Source of the DNA: Cyanobacteria bacterium UBA6446
GTDB taxonomy: Bacteria; Cyanobacteriota; Vampirovibrionia; Gastranaerophilales; Gastranaerophilaceae
Length of the DNA stretch: 64,000 nt
Assembly (NCBI GenBank): GCA_002438405.1
Contig: DJOE01000023.1
Coordinates: 502,402 to 566,401 of the forward strand
Reading direction: 5' to 3'
The notes under the pieces: generated by a model
The model's database searches: none
What the model was told of the DNA's origin: nothing
Seen by the model: the letters and a program-made list of their open reading frames with translations, nothing else
Translations under genes and position numbers: made by a program
Shown: positions 22,916-33,371 of the stretch, one piece after another
Layout of the letters: each line of letters starts with the position of its first letter
Numbering within the stretch: position 1 is the first letter of the stretch

Positions 22916-22940
22916 ATGAGCCAATCGACTCATCTATTTT
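22909..22940. terminator. Bidirectional terminator
   Basis: A 12-bp perfect stem, AAAATAGATGAG / CTCATCTATTTT, around an eight-base loop lies between the convergent glycosyltransferase and transglycosylase genes. Confidence 0.75.
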
Positions 22941-22959
22941 CAACATTCATAACCAAAAA

Positions 22960-23643
22960 TTAAATTGCAACTGATTGAGATTTAAGTTCACCTTCCATAG
23001 GCATAGCTTTAATCATTTGAGCATTAACCTTTCTAGCTTCTTCAAATCTAGAAACTGGTAATGGAGCTGATTTTACTGGAGCTTTAGCAACCATCTTAGC
23101 TGCACCCGCCGGAACTTTTGGAGTTTGAGCTGCAACTACAGTACGGTTAGCAACCGGTGTTGGCTTTTTAACTGCAATCATTGCAGGATCTGGATGAGCT
23201 TTAAAATGATTGTAATCAGCCATAATACCAGCTACAAATCTTTTTGTTTCCTTATAAGGAGGAACTGCACGATATTTTTTAACATTTGCAGGACCTGCAT
23301 TATAAGCTGCTAAAGCTAATTCCATTGATCCAAACATTTTGTACATCGACTTGTAATACATAATTCCACCTTTGATGTTATCATCAAGAGAATATGGATT
23401 TAATCCCATTCTTCTTGCAGTGGAAGGCATAAGTTGGAAGACACCTACAGCACCGTGAGAACTTCTTGCTTCGTGTCTAAAACCTGATTCTGTTTTTGCA
23501 ATACTAAGAGTAATTGCTGGATCTACACCCATTTCGATAGAATGTTTTACTATCGCTGCCTTTACTGTACTTACATTGGCCGCTTGCACTTGTGTACAAC
23601 ACATGAACACTAATGCAATAGTGAATAGTAATAATTTTTTCAA
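22960..23643 (-). CDS. Lytic murein transglycosylase (SLT domain)
   Basis: This 227-aa secreted enzyme cleaves peptidoglycan glycan strands. A TTG start at 23643 is chosen: it gives a normal signal peptide (KKLLLFTIALVFMCCTQVQA) and has AGAGGA upstream, while the longer frame adds an unlikely polar leader. The SLT core has the catalytic Glu in SIAKTESGFRHEARSSHGAVG, then GVFQLMPSTARRMG and LALAAYNAGPANV. A Pro/Ala-rich tail follows (about 150-227). It is monocistronic. Confidence 0.88.
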   Translation of the reverse strand: MKKLLLFTIALVFMCCTQVQAANVSTVKAAIVKHSIEMGVDPAITLSIAKTESGFRHEARSSHGAVGVFQLMPSTARRMGLNPYSLDDNIKGGIMYYKSMYKMFGSMELALAAYNAGPANVKKYRAVPPYKETKRFVAGIMADYNHFKAHPDPAMIAVKKPTPVANRTVVAAQTPKVPAGAAKMVAKAPVKSAPLPVSRFEEARKVNAQMIKAMPMEGELKSQSVAI

Positions 23644-23893
23644 AATGTAATCCTCTAGTTGTAAATTGAAAATTCTCAAAAACTACTTTTTAGCTCTTAC
23701 GTTTTTATAAGATTTTCGTTTTTTCGAATGTTTTATACACCCATTATATTACAAAAATTTAAAATTTCAACCCCTAGGTTACTTTTTGACATTTTTGCAA
23801 CCTGCAAAACACTTGCTATGAGTGGATTTGAGTTGCTTAACAATTAGTGTAAAAATTACGATAATTTTGTCAAGTTTTGATGTTTTTCTAATA

Positions 23894-26290
23894 TCATTTT
23901 GAATAAAATTTTTCACGGAATTGATATTTTTTATCATGTGTATCATAAGAGTAAATTTTATATTCATTTCCATCAGTCATAATTTTTATAGAATTAAGCA
24001 AATCAGTTCTTAAAATATCCGTATTTCGCAAAATATCAAGAGTACCTTTATTAGGGTGCCCAAAATAATTAATACCGGTAGAAATCAGTGATACTCTACT
24101 CCCCAGATATTCAAGCATTTGAGTATCAACAACTCTTGGACCGCCGTGATGACCTACTTTTAGAATTTCAACATTATGTGGAATATCTTTTTGCAACTGA
24201 TTGAAAGATACAACACCGGCATCACCCATAAATAACATATCAAATTTTCCATAACTTAATAAAGTGACAGTTGAACACTCATTACTCCGATTTTTCCCTC
24301 CAACTTTTGCCTTATACGTTTTTAACGTTAAATTTGGTTCAGAATAAATAACTTTTTTATTTTGAACAATTTTGACATTTTGGCGAGATGTTTTAACTTC
24401 ATTAAAAATATCTTTTGCAGTTTGAGTTTCTTTTTCATTTGAATTCAAATATAGAGTTTTTATATGGGTATTTTTAATAAAATCAACAGTTCCACCAGAA
24501 TGATCATTATCAAAATGAGTAACAATTACACCTTCTAAATTCTTGATGCCATGGTCTTTCAAATATTTAAGCATTATAATTTTTGCCTGAGAATTTCCAC
24601 TTTTATATGGAGCTTTCCCTGTATCAATAAAGAAATACTTATTTTGCGGAGTTTTTATAAGAAAAGAATCCGCATTCTGGACATCAAAAGCAATAATTTC
24701 CAATTTATGTGAAACAGGTCGAATAGTTGTACCAAGAATTATTACCGCTCCAATTAACGTAACAAGCAAAGACTTTTTATACTTTTCATATTTAACAAGA
24801 AATGTTACAGTTAATAAAACGGAATAATAAAATAGTAATTGTAACAAATTCGGGTGTGTTGTCTGCAAAATACAATATGGAAGATTTGCAAAGAAATCTG
24901 AAATCCAAACCAAAATATTCAAAAGATAATTTAAGCCAAAATCAAAAATCTTACATGTAATATCAGCTAGTGGTGGAATTACTGAAATAACCGAACTAAC
25001 AAAACCGCAAAAACTTATAACACTCAATAAACACACAGTTGAAATGTTTGCAAATATTGAATACAAACTAAATGTATTAAAATAAAACATCTGAATTGGA
25101 GCAATCCATATTTGAGCAACTAACGGTATAAGAATAGGTGCTTTCAACCAATCAGGAACTTTATCCAGTTTTTGAGAAAAAATTGTTGCCGTTGTAATCA
25201 AACCAAAAGTCACAAAAAATGACAACTGAAAGCTTACATTATTCAAATATGCAGGGTTATAAATAAGCATCAAGACTGCAACCAAAGACAAGAGTGAAAC
25301 ACTATGAGTATCTCTATCAAGTAATTTTCCTGCTAAAACAAACAACAACATCAATGCTGCACGAACAACAGATGGCCCAAGCCCTGTCATTAAAGTATAT
25401 AGGATAATTAATAGCATGCCTGACAGGACTCTTGGTTTATATGGAACTCTTAAAAACCGTAATATTACAAACCAAAACGAGAAAATAAATGCCACATTCA
25501 TGCCGGAAGCAGCTAAAATATGTAACAAACCAGAATTTATGAAAGATGTTTTAATATAATCCGGAGGTGCGACGGCATCATCACCAAAAACAATACCACC
25601 CAAAATTTCAAGATTTGGACTTTTTAAAAACTTTGAGTGAGTTTTTAAAATTTTATTCCTTGTATCATTTAGTCCCTGCAAAAATTTCCATTTCATAGAA
25701 GTCCTGTCATTTATAAACTTCAAGCCATCTCCATCAGAATATAAGACGGTAAAGGTATTAAAATTTCTAAGATAAATACTATAATCAAACTGAGAGGGAT
25801 TTGAGGCTGAAAAAGGTTTTCTTAAATTTCCTTTTAGCGAAATTTTTTCACCAATATTCAAATGCTCAATAATTTTTGGATTTGCGGATATTGTAACAAA
25901 AGTTTTTCCCGCAACATCATTACCAGCAACTTTATCAACCTGCATAAAAAATCTTGCTTTATCTTTTTCTGGAGAATTAGGAATACTTACAATTTGTCCG
26001 GCAAAAGTTGTATTCAATGGAGCAAGCGGTAATAAATCATCATAATTTTTTATTTTAATAAAACTTATAAAAAAGCCAAAATAAAAAACAAATATTAAAA
26101 ATAACACCCGTTTAAAACTAAATAAGTTTAAATACAAACAAGCAAGTAAACCGACTGTAATTAAAGCAGCGACAAGTATTGCAGCCCCATAAAAATATGA
26201 ACTTACCCCTGCAATAAAAATTAACGACGTCAAAAACATCACAAAATTTTTATTTTGCAGCGTATCCCTAATATTTTCAATATCTATCAT
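23894..26290 (-). CDS. comEC: ComEC/Rec2 DNA uptake channel
   Basis: This 798-aa protein moves single-stranded DNA across the inner membrane in transformation. It has an N-terminal DUF4131 region (about 30-200), the competence domain with many membrane segments (about 225-500, LHILAASGMNVAF), and a C-terminal metallo-beta-lactamase-like domain with THFDNDHSGG. The length matches the family. With the pilT gene divergent beside it and several pseudopilins in the window, it suggests natural competence driven by a type IV pilus. Confidence 0.93.
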   Translation of the reverse strand: MIDIENIRDTLQNKNFVMFLTSLIFIAGVSSYFYGAAILVAALITVGLLACLYLNLFSFKRVLFLIFVFYFGFFISFIKIKNYDDLLPLAPLNTTFAGQIVSIPNSPEKDKARFFMQVDKVAGNDVAGKTFVTISANPKIIEHLNIGEKISLKGNLRKPFSASNPSQFDYSIYLRNFNTFTVLYSDGDGLKFINDRTSMKWKFLQGLNDTRNKILKTHSKFLKSPNLEILGGIVFGDDAVAPPDYIKTSFINSGLLHILAASGMNVAFIFSFWFVILRFLRVPYKPRVLSGMLLIILYTLMTGLGPSVVRAALMLLFVLAGKLLDRDTHSVSLLSLVAVLMLIYNPAYLNNVSFQLSFFVTFGLITTATIFSQKLDKVPDWLKAPILIPLVAQIWIAPIQMFYFNTFSLYSIFANISTVCLLSVISFCGFVSSVISVIPPLADITCKIFDFGLNYLLNILVWISDFFANLPYCILQTTHPNLLQLLFYYSVLLTVTFLVKYEKYKKSLLVTLIGAVIILGTTIRPVSHKLEIIAFDVQNADSFLIKTPQNKYFFIDTGKAPYKSGNSQAKIIMLKYLKDHGIKNLEGVIVTHFDNDHSGGTVDFIKNTHIKTLYLNSNEKETQTAKDIFNEVKTSRQNVKIVQNKKVIYSEPNLTLKTYKAKVGGKNRSNECSTVTLLSYGKFDMLFMGDAGVVSFNQLQKDIPHNVEILKVGHHGGPRVVDTQMLEYLGSRVSLISTGINYFGHPNKGTLDILRNTDILRTDLLNSIKIMTDGNEYKIYSYDTHDKKYQFREKFYSK

Positions 26291-26381
26291 AATTCCAACA
26301 TCTGAATGATACCATGCATAATAAACTTGTGCAAAATTAAAAAGAATGATATACTGTATTATGTTAAATTAAGAGGATTGT

Positions 26382-27491
26382 ATGAGCGCAAATAACGATT
26401 TTTATATAGAAGATTTTTTAAGACAAGCAGTATCAGTTGGAGCTTCAGATGCTCACATCTGTGAGGGTGAAAGACCTGCTATTAGGGTTTCCGGACAAAT
26501 TATGAGAATTAATCTTCCGCCATTAACAAGTGAAGATATGGAATTTGTTATCAGGACAGTTGCCCCTCAACACTTGAAAGACAGAATCACAAGATTCTTC
26601 GATATTGACTTTTCTTATGAAATTCCAGGGTGTTCTCGTTTCCGTATCAACATGAGCAGACAACTTGGGAAAACAGCAATGGTTATTCGTGCTATTCCTT
26701 ACTATATCAAGACTTTTGAAGAGTTATATCTTCCTAAGACATTAGAAGAGTTCGCTAAATTTAACAATGGATTGGTTCTTGTAACCGGTCCTACAGGTTC
26801 AGGTAAATCAACAACAATTGCGTCTTTGATTGATTATATCAATGCATCATCATCAAAACACATTGTTACAATTGAAGACCCTGTCGAATTTATTTTTTCA
26901 AATAAAAAATCAATCGTTTCTCAAAGACAACTGCTTATTGATACTCCGTCATTCTCAGATGGTGTTAAATATGCATTAAGACAAGACCCAGATGTTATCT
27001 TCATCGGTGAAATTCGTGATAGAGAAACAGTTGAATCTGCACTTAAAGCAGCTGAAACAGGCCACCTTGTTGTATCAACAATCCACACAAACGACTCTGT
27101 ACAAACAGTTGCCAGAATCATCAACTTATTTGACCCTAATGAAAGACCTTTCGTTAGAAGTCAAATCGCAAACACTTTAAGAGGTACAATCTCTCAAAAA
27201 CTTGTACCGGCTGCAGAGGGAGGTTCAAGACTTCCGGCAACAGAAATTCTTGTTGTAACCCCTACGGTTAAAGACTTTATTCAAAAAGATGAACTTGAAC
27301 AAATCTATGAACTTGTTAAAAATGGTTCATTTAATAATATGACAACAATGAATATGTCTTTGTATAAATTGTATAATGAAAACAAAATCACCAAAGAAGT
27401 TGCTCTTGAATATTCTGATAATAGATCAGAACTTGAACAACTTATGAGGGGTATTTACCGAGGAACCGGTATGAACAAAACAACTGCATAA
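26382..27491 (+). CDS. pilT: Type IV pilus retraction ATPase PilT
   Basis: This 369-aa secretion ATPase has Walker A GPTGSGKS (about 137-144), the Asp-box GEIRDRETVESALKAAETGH, and the His-box HLVVSTIHTND. Length and the absence of an N-terminal PilB domain indicate PilT. It depolymerises pili and so powers twitching and DNA uptake. AGAGG precedes the ATG. It lies divergently from comEC and is followed 39 bases later by recO. Confidence 0.93.
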   Translation: MSANNDFYIEDFLRQAVSVGASDAHICEGERPAIRVSGQIMRINLPPLTSEDMEFVIRTVAPQHLKDRITRFFDIDFSYEIPGCSRFRINMSRQLGKTAMVIRAIPYYIKTFEELYLPKTLEEFAKFNNGLVLVTGPTGSGKSTTIASLIDYINASSSKHIVTIEDPVEFIFSNKKSIVSQRQLLIDTPSFSDGVKYALRQDPDVIFIGEIRDRETVESALKAAETGHLVVSTIHTNDSVQTVARIINLFDPNERPFVRSQIANTLRGTISQKLVPAAEGGSRLPATEILVVTPTVKDFIQKDELEQIYELVKNGSFNNMTTMNMSLYKLYNENKITKEVALEYSDNRSELEQLMRGIYRGTGMNKTTA

Positions 27492-27530
27492 GATTTTTGC
27501 AGTTATATAATATATTAATATAAAGGGACT

Positions 27531-28304
27531 ATGCAAAATAATTTTGTAACAGACGCAATTAATTTAAAGTCCTACAATTTAAGTGAATCAGACAAAATTA
27601 TTGTTATGTATTCAAAAGATAAAGGACTAATCAGGGGAGTAGCTAAGGGGGTAAAAAAGCCCAAAAGTAAATTAGGTGCTCGCATGGATTTACTTGTTGC
27701 AAACACTTTGATGCTACACAAAGGAAAAAACCTTGATACAATTTGCCAAGCAGAAGTTCTAAATACCTTCAACAAAACAAGACAAGATATTGATAAGATA
27801 TTTTACTCTATGTATGTGACAGAAGTTGTTAATAATTTTGGACTTGAAGAAGATCCAAGTTCTGAAATTATTTATAATCTTTTATATAAAGCTCTAAATA
27901 CAATTTCAACTTCAGAGTCAAAAGTTGAAATAATGATTGCAGTTATTAAATTTCAACTAAAAATGATGATTGAATCAGGTTTTTCGATTGAGCTTGAGTC
28001 TTGCCTATGTTGTCATGACAAAATTGGAGAAGAAACAATGTATTTCGTGCCTAATTTAGGTGGAATTATTTGCAAAAACTGTGCTGAAAAAGTTCACTAT
28101 TTAAAAAAACAAATGCCCCATAAATTGAGAGATTTTTTCAAACAAATGGCAATTAATGATTTTGATGAAAAAGGTGAATTTGAAACAAAAGCAAATGAAA
28201 AAGTTTGTACTGTAACTTTTGAAGCATTGAAAGAATACATTGCTCTAAAATCACCAAAGAAATTCAAGTCAACAGATATCTTACAAGAAATGCCTATTGC
28301 CTAA
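27531..28304 (+). CDS. recO: DNA repair protein RecO
   Basis: This 257-aa protein has an N-terminal OB fold (MQNNFVTDAINLKSYNLSESDKI...), a helical middle and a zinc finger (CLCCHDKI and ICKNCAEK, about 161-184). RecO loads RecA at gaps together with RecR. It follows pilT at a short distance, probably in one transcript. Confidence 0.9.
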   Translation: MQNNFVTDAINLKSYNLSESDKIIVMYSKDKGLIRGVAKGVKKPKSKLGARMDLLVANTLMLHKGKNLDTICQAEVLNTFNKTRQDIDKIFYSMYVTEVVNNFGLEEDPSSEIIYNLLYKALNTISTSESKVEIMIAVIKFQLKMMIESGFSIELESCLCCHDKIGEETMYFVPNLGGIICKNCAEKVHYLKKQMPHKLRDFFKQMAINDFDEKGEFETKANEKVCTVTFEALKEYIALKSPKKFKSTDILQEMPIA

Positions 28305-28375
28305 AAAGCTAATCTTCCAAGGGATACCTTTTTAATGGTTTTATTATATAATTATTTCAAAAGAGAGGTTTTATA

Positions 28376-30964
28376 ATGAAAAAATTTATACTGGTTGCTG
28401 CAATAATGATTTGTGGAAATATTGTTTGGGCGGCAAGCGCTCAAACATACAAACTTGATAACGGACAAACAGTAGTTATCCAACAAGTTAAAAGCAATCC
28501 AATTGTAACAATTGATACTTGGATTAAAACAGGTTCTATTGATGAAGATGATTCTAATAACGGTGTTGCGCACTTTTTAGAACATTTATTCTTCAAAGGG
28601 ACATCAAATCACGCCCCCGGAGAATTTGACAAAATCCTCGAAACAAAAGGAGCTATAACAAATGCCGCTACAAGTAAAGATTTTACCCATTACTATGTAA
28701 CAATTCCATCTAAAGACTTTGATTTAGCAATGGATTTACATGCTGATATGATGATGCACCCACTTATTCCTCGAAATGAAATGGAAAAAGAAAGAAAAGT
28801 TGTATTAGAAGAAATTAGCAAAGACTTAAATGCACCATCAAAAATTCTCCAAGATAACCTTAATGACATGATGTACACAAATCACCCATACAAAAGAAGA
28901 GTTATTGGCAGAAGTGATGTAATTGAAACAATTACACGTGATCAAGTTCTTAGTTTTTATAATGCTCACTACTCACCATCAAATATGATTACAATAGTAA
29001 TCGGCGATGTTGACCCAGAACACGCAATTTCAAAAATCAAAGAAGATTTTAATGCTGAATATAAAAAACAGACAAAAAATATTTATCCAAAAGAAGAACA
29101 ATTAACAAAACAAGCAAAAAAAGTTGAGTATCTACCAAACACAGAATCAGGTTACATGCTTGTAGGTTTTAGAGGAACACCTATTGAAGATAAAGACTCT
29201 TATGCTCTAGATGTTCTTGCAACAATTTTAGGTGACGGAAGATCATCTGTCTTAAATCAAGTAATGAAAGAAAAGAAAAGAATTGCTTTCTCAGTAGATG
29301 CAGGAAACTCTACATACAAAGATGACGGAATTTTTTATATTTCAGCAAACTTTGAACCTGAGAAATGCAAAGTAGTTCAAGATACAATATTTGACGAAAT
29401 CAAAAAAATTCAAGCAAACGGCATCACAGATGAACAACTTAACCTTGCAAAAAATATAATTGAAAGAAGCACATTTTATTCTAGAGAATCAATTACAAAC
29501 ATTGCAACAGAAATCGGTTATACAATGGCTTTAACCAATGATATAAAATTCTATGATAACTATCTCGCAAATATCAAAGCAGTAACAAAAGAAGAGGTAA
29601 AAAAAGTTGCTGATAAATATTTAGGGGAAAACAAAAGTGCAATTTCAATAGTACTTCCTGAAAGTGCTAAAAATATTCCTGTTGCAAATGTAAAAAAAGA
29701 TACAGGAAGTGCAGAATTAGTTAGCGAAAATTCTCAATCTCAAAAATACAAATTATCAGATGGAGCAACTTTTCTTTACACTCCAAATTCTTCAAATGAT
29801 ATTATTGCAATAAGTATATATGCAAAAGGTGGGCAACTGTTAGAAAAAACTCACGGAACAGCAAACCTTGTCGCATCATTAATGATGAAAGGAACTAAAA
29901 ACTATTCTTCATTAGAACTTTCTCAAATATTAGAAGATAATGGAATAAAAATTACACCTGTTGCAAGTGCTGATGCCTTTGCAATTTCAGTCCTAACAAC
30001 AAAAGATGAATATGACAAAACTTTAGAGCTTTTAAATGAAGTTGTTAATAATGCAACTTTTGATAACTTTGAAATAGAAAAAGTCAAATCCGATAAATTG
30101 AGTTCTATAAAAAGGAATAAAGATATCCCAATCCAAAGAGCTATTGAAGAATACAGAGATTTAATCTATAAAAACACACCATATTCAATTTCATCTAAAG
30201 TTTTAGAAAAAAATATTCCAAACATCACAAAAGAAGAAATGGTTGAATACTATAACAATATATTTAACCCTGAAAATATGGTAATTTCTATAAACGGAAA
30301 TGGCGATAAAGATAAAACAATTCAAGAATTGAACAAAATTTTCCCTAAAAAAGAGAATGGCAAAAAATTTGATTATCAAGCATATTCTTCAAAAATTCCA
30401 ACAGTTACAGCTCCTCGCAAAACTGTTCAAAATATACCACAAACTCAAACCGCATGGATTATGCTTGGCTGGCAAACAAACGGGGTTTTGAATGAAAAAG
30501 ATTATGCTACATTGCAAGTTATTGATTCAATTTTAGGAACAGGAATGAGTTCAAGACTATTCAAAGACTTAAGAGAACAGGAGGGATTGGCTTACCAATT
30601 AGGTACAAGTTACTCTCCAAATATTCTTAAAGGAAGTTTCTTGTTATATATTGGAACAAATCCTGAAACACTTGAAAAATCTAAACAAGGATTATTTGAA
30701 GAAATTAAACGTCTAAAAACCGAATATGTAGGCGATAAGGAATTAAAAGATGCTAAAGAAAAGCTTTTAGGAAACTACGTAATCGGTCTTGAAACAAATC
30801 TTGATAAAGCATCAAACCTTGGTTGGTACGAAGCATCTACAAGAGGCTATGAATTCAAAGACAAATACGAACAACTTATTAACAGTGTGACAGATTCAGA
30901 TATCATTGAAGTTGCAAATAAATACTTTAATGACAATTATATCTTATCTATCGTTACAAAATAA
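28376..30964 (+). CDS. M16-family zinc metallopeptidase (two fused halves)
   Basis: This 862-aa protein has a signal peptide (about 1-20). The first M16 domain has the inverted zinc motif HFLEH (His66, Glu69, His70). A second inactive-type M16 domain (about 450-862) carries the conserved arginine-tyrosine region. The fusion forms the closed clam-shell seen in pitrilysin-like proteins and would degrade peptides outside the cytoplasm. AGAGG before the ATG marks the start. A terminator hairpin follows at 30971. Confidence 0.9.
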   Translation: MKKFILVAAIMICGNIVWAASAQTYKLDNGQTVVIQQVKSNPIVTIDTWIKTGSIDEDDSNNGVAHFLEHLFFKGTSNHAPGEFDKILETKGAITNAATSKDFTHYYVTIPSKDFDLAMDLHADMMMHPLIPRNEMEKERKVVLEEISKDLNAPSKILQDNLNDMMYTNHPYKRRVIGRSDVIETITRDQVLSFYNAHYSPSNMITIVIGDVDPEHAISKIKEDFNAEYKKQTKNIYPKEEQLTKQAKKVEYLPNTESGYMLVGFRGTPIEDKDSYALDVLATILGDGRSSVLNQVMKEKKRIAFSVDAGNSTYKDDGIFYISANFEPEKCKVVQDTIFDEIKKIQANGITDEQLNLAKNIIERSTFYSRESITNIATEIGYTMALTNDIKFYDNYLANIKAVTKEEVKKVADKYLGENKSAISIVLPESAKNIPVANVKKDTGSAELVSENSQSQKYKLSDGATFLYTPNSSNDIIAISIYAKGGQLLEKTHGTANLVASLMMKGTKNYSSLELSQILEDNGIKITPVASADAFAISVLTTKDEYDKTLELLNEVVNNATFDNFEIEKVKSDKLSSIKRNKDIPIQRAIEEYRDLIYKNTPYSISSKVLEKNIPNITKEEMVEYYNNIFNPENMVISINGNGDKDKTIQELNKIFPKKENGKKFDYQAYSSKIPTVTAPRKTVQNIPQTQTAWIMLGWQTNGVLNEKDYATLQVIDSILGTGMSSRLFKDLREQEGLAYQLGTSYSPNILKGSFLLYIGTNPETLEKSKQGLFEEIKRLKTEYVGDKELKDAKEKLLGNYVIGLETNLDKASNLGWYEASTRGYEFKDKYEQLINSVTDSDIIEVANKYFNDNYILSIVTK

Positions 30965-30970
30965 ATTAGG

Positions 30971-31000
30971 AAAGGTCGAAATTATTTTTGACCTTTTTTA
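30971..31000 (+). terminator. Rho-independent terminator after M16 peptidase
   Basis: AAAGGTC (30971-30977) pairs with GACCTTT (30990-30996) around a 12-base loop, followed by a T tract. Confidence 0.75.
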
Positions 31001-31019
31001 TTATTAATAATAGGCAAAT

Positions 31020-31505
31020 ATGAAAATTAAAAAAGCAACAGAAAAAGATTTAAATGAAATTATAAATATCTATAACAAAGCTCGTGATTTTATGAAAGAA
31101 TCAGGCAATGGCGGACAATGGCAAAACGGTTACCCTCAAAAAGAACTGCTTGAAAATGACATAAAAAACGGAGTACTTTATATTTGCTTAGACCGAAATA
31201 AAATTGTTGGAGTATTTTGCTATTTTATAGGAATTGAGCCTACTTATAAAAAGATTTATGGTGGTAAATGGCTAAATAATGAACCTTATGGAGTGATTCA
31301 TAGAATTGCTGTTGGGGAACACTATAAAGGTGTCGCATCATTTTGTATTCAATGGTGTATAAATAATGCCCACAACATCAAAATAGATACGCACGAAAAT
31401 AATATTCCAATGCAAAAAACTATCCTCAAAAATGGGTTTACATTCTGCGGAACAATCAAAAAAGAAGATGGTACTTCTAGACTTGCATATCAAATCGTGA
31501 AGTAA
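31020..31505 (+). CDS. GNAT-family acetyltransferase
   Basis: This 161-aa protein begins MKIKKATEKDLNEIINIYNKA, a typical GNAT opening. The central strand IHRIAVGEHYKGVASF would bind acetyl-CoA, and DTHENNIPMQKTILKNGF is the family's C-terminal motif. The substrate is unknown. It has no strong ribosome binding site and starts shortly after the terminator at 30971. Confidence 0.85.
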   Translation: MKIKKATEKDLNEIINIYNKARDFMKESGNGGQWQNGYPQKELLENDIKNGVLYICLDRNKIVGVFCYFIGIEPTYKKIYGGKWLNNEPYGVIHRIAVGEHYKGVASFCIQWCINNAHNIKIDTHENNIPMQKTILKNGFTFCGTIKKEDGTSRLAYQIVK

Positions 31506-31516
31506 AAAATTTAAGA

Positions 31517-31834
31517 TTATATTTTACCTAAACTTTTTAAAAATTTATAAACTAAAATAGTAGATTCTTTATCATTCTGCAATTTGTTAATCAATGATGC
31601 CAAGATTTCTTCATAATTATCAATATGCTTGAATTGAAATAATTCGGGCAATTCAACATTTAACGCAATTGCAATTTTTGTTATATTATCAGGTTTCGGG
31701 AAAGACACGCCATTTTCAATTCGTGAGTAATTTTCAGGCTGAATACCTATGATTTCAGACATTTTTTCTTGAGTTAGTTCTTTTTGAATTCTCAACTCTC
31801 TTAATCTTGCACCAAAATTTTTCTTTATATCCAT
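31517..31834 (-). CDS. XRE regulator divergent from a pseudopilin gene
   Basis: The helix-turn-helix is LTQEKMSEIIGIQPENYSRI, near the N-terminus, with a short acidic C-terminal part. Several in-frame ATGs exist (31879, 31867, 31858, 31834). The last is used because it places the domain as in relatives, but the choice is uncertain. It is transcribed away from the pseudopilin gene at 31970. The spacer holds half-sites TGATGTA, so it probably regulates both. Confidence 0.82.
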   Translation of the reverse strand: MDIKKNFGARLRELRIQKELTQEKMSEIIGIQPENYSRIENGVSFPKPDNITKIAIALNVELPELFQFKHIDNYEEILASLINKLQNDKESTILVYKFLKSLGKI

Positions 31835-31877
31835 ATAGTATATTAAACCTTTATCCATTATTCGCATAAAGAATGTC

Positions 31878-31959
31878 ATACATCATAATATTGATGTATT
31901 GCATTAATATTGTTAATGTAATAAGATAATATTTGTACAATATATTGATGTAATACATA
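31878..31959. promoter_or_regulatory. Operator region between XRE gene and pseudopilin
   Basis: ATACATCA (31878-31885) and TGATGTAT (31892-31899) form an 8-bp inverted repeat. A further inverted copy, TGATGTAATACATA, lies at 31946-31959 just before the pilin start. These are likely XRE binding sites. Confidence 0.5.
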
Positions 31960-31969
31960 GAGGCATTGA

Positions 31970-32670
31970 ATGAAAATTTTCAAATTTCAATCTGCTTTTA
32001 CTTTAGCAGAAACTTTAATTACTTTAGGCATAATCGGAGTAGTCGCAGCAATGACTATTCCAAATTTGATTGCTAAATACCAAAAAGAACAAACCGTTAT
32101 AAAATTAAAAAAGGCTATTTCTGTTTTGAATCAGGCATATAAATTATCTTACGACGACGTTGGAGAACCTGGAGCAGACCAATTACAAATCTCTTCAACT
32201 GAATATTTCAATACATATTGGGCACCATATATAAAAGTTTCTCATTTTTGCAGTTATTCAGATCTTTGTGGTTATGACAAGATAACACCATGGACAAATG
32301 CAAATGGCTCTAAAAATGGCTGGTATGTTGTAGAACAAAGACTTAGAACTTCTTTTGTTACACTTGATGGAGTAACTGTTGTATCATTATTTTCAACTTG
32401 GGCAGATGATGATAATAACAAAGGTGAAAAGAAAAAAATGTTTATGAAATCATTGTTGATATAAATGGGAGAGAAAAACCTAATAAACTTGGGCATGACG
32501 TTTTCTTTTTAACTCGTGTAACTGAAAATGGCGGAGGCATCAGACCTTACGGATTTGAAAAATCTAATGACGAGATTAACAAAAATTGCTCAAAAACCGG
32601 CACTGGTGAATGCTGTGCCGAAAAAATACATCGTACAGGTTGGAAAATTGAAAAAGATTATCCTTGGTAA
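31970..32670 (+). pseudogene. Pseudopilin gene with a frameshift in an A7 tract
   Basis: The start encodes a prepilin leader KIFKFQSA, cleaved before FTLAETLITLGIIGVVAAM, the pilin helix. The frame ends at 32464, but the neighbouring frame continues from the poly-A tract at 32432-32438 (VYEIIVDINGREKPNKLGHD... to CCAEK...DYPW) up to the TAA at 32670. That tail resembles intact pseudopilins (VDINGxxxPN). One added A, or a -1 ribosomal slip on the run, would restore a full protein of about 233 aa. It could be a mutation, an assembly error or a slippage switch. Confidence 0.8.
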
Positions 32671-32672
32671 TC

Positions 32673-33353
32673 CTACCAATTTGTGCGGGTTAAAACTTGT
32701 TTGCCATTTTTGTCATACATTTTGTCTTTGTACCAAATACCTTGAAATTCTTTATCCGGTCCGAACATGTATTGCAAATCTTTTGACACAAAATAAATTG
32801 CACTCTTTAATTGTCCCTTTTGGTCATATTGCATTGATGTGTATGGGAAATTCGGATACTCATCAGACATCAAATCTGTATATCTCAAACCGCCAAACGC
32901 AGTGTAATAAAAGGCTTTATTAGGAGTATTTTTGTATTGAATTGCATATAAAACTAGAGTTTTTTTCTTGTAAAAAAATGCACAATATTTTGCATCTTCA
33001 TCTTCTGTAACTCCGTTATTTGTTAGCATATAATGAAGTTTAAAATCTTTGTCTTTATAATATTTTGCAAATTCTTTTTTGAATTCATCTTTTGTAAAAT
33101 AGATATGACTAGAATTATTTGTAAATAACAAATCCTTGTAATGTTGAATTTGATTTTCTCTTTGAGCTAAATCAATATTTAACCAATCAAAAGAAACAGC
33201 AGCTTCTAATGGGGCATTAACACTTGTTGTTTGCACCTCTTCATTTTGAATTGGTGCAACATCATCAAGACTATAAATATTTTCTACCGCATTAACTTTT
33301 GCACCAAAAAACATTAAACCTATTAACATCAAAGAAACTAAAATATTTTTCAT
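32673..33353 (-). CDS. Secreted protein of unknown function
   Basis: This 226-aa protein has a signal peptide (about 1-22, KNILVSLMLIGLMFFGAKVNA). The mature part is rich in Tyr/Lys, with strands such as YYTAFGGLRYTDLMSDEYP and a C-terminal WYKDKMYDKNGKQVL. I do not recognise it. It is followed at three bases by the convergent pseudopilin remnant and preceded by the 225-aa gene in the same direction. Confidence 0.65.
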   Translation of the reverse strand: MKNILVSLMLIGLMFFGAKVNAVENIYSLDDVAPIQNEEVQTTSVNAPLEAAVSFDWLNIDLAQRENQIQHYKDLLFTNNSSHIYFTKDEFKKEFAKYYKDKDFKLHYMLTNNGVTEDEDAKYCAFFYKKKTLVLYAIQYKNTPNKAFYYTAFGGLRYTDLMSDEYPNFPYTSMQYDQKGQLKSAIYFVSKDLQYMFGPDKEFQGIWYKDKMYDKNGKQVLTRTNW

Positions 33354-33371
33354 AAGAATTTTATCCTCTAA

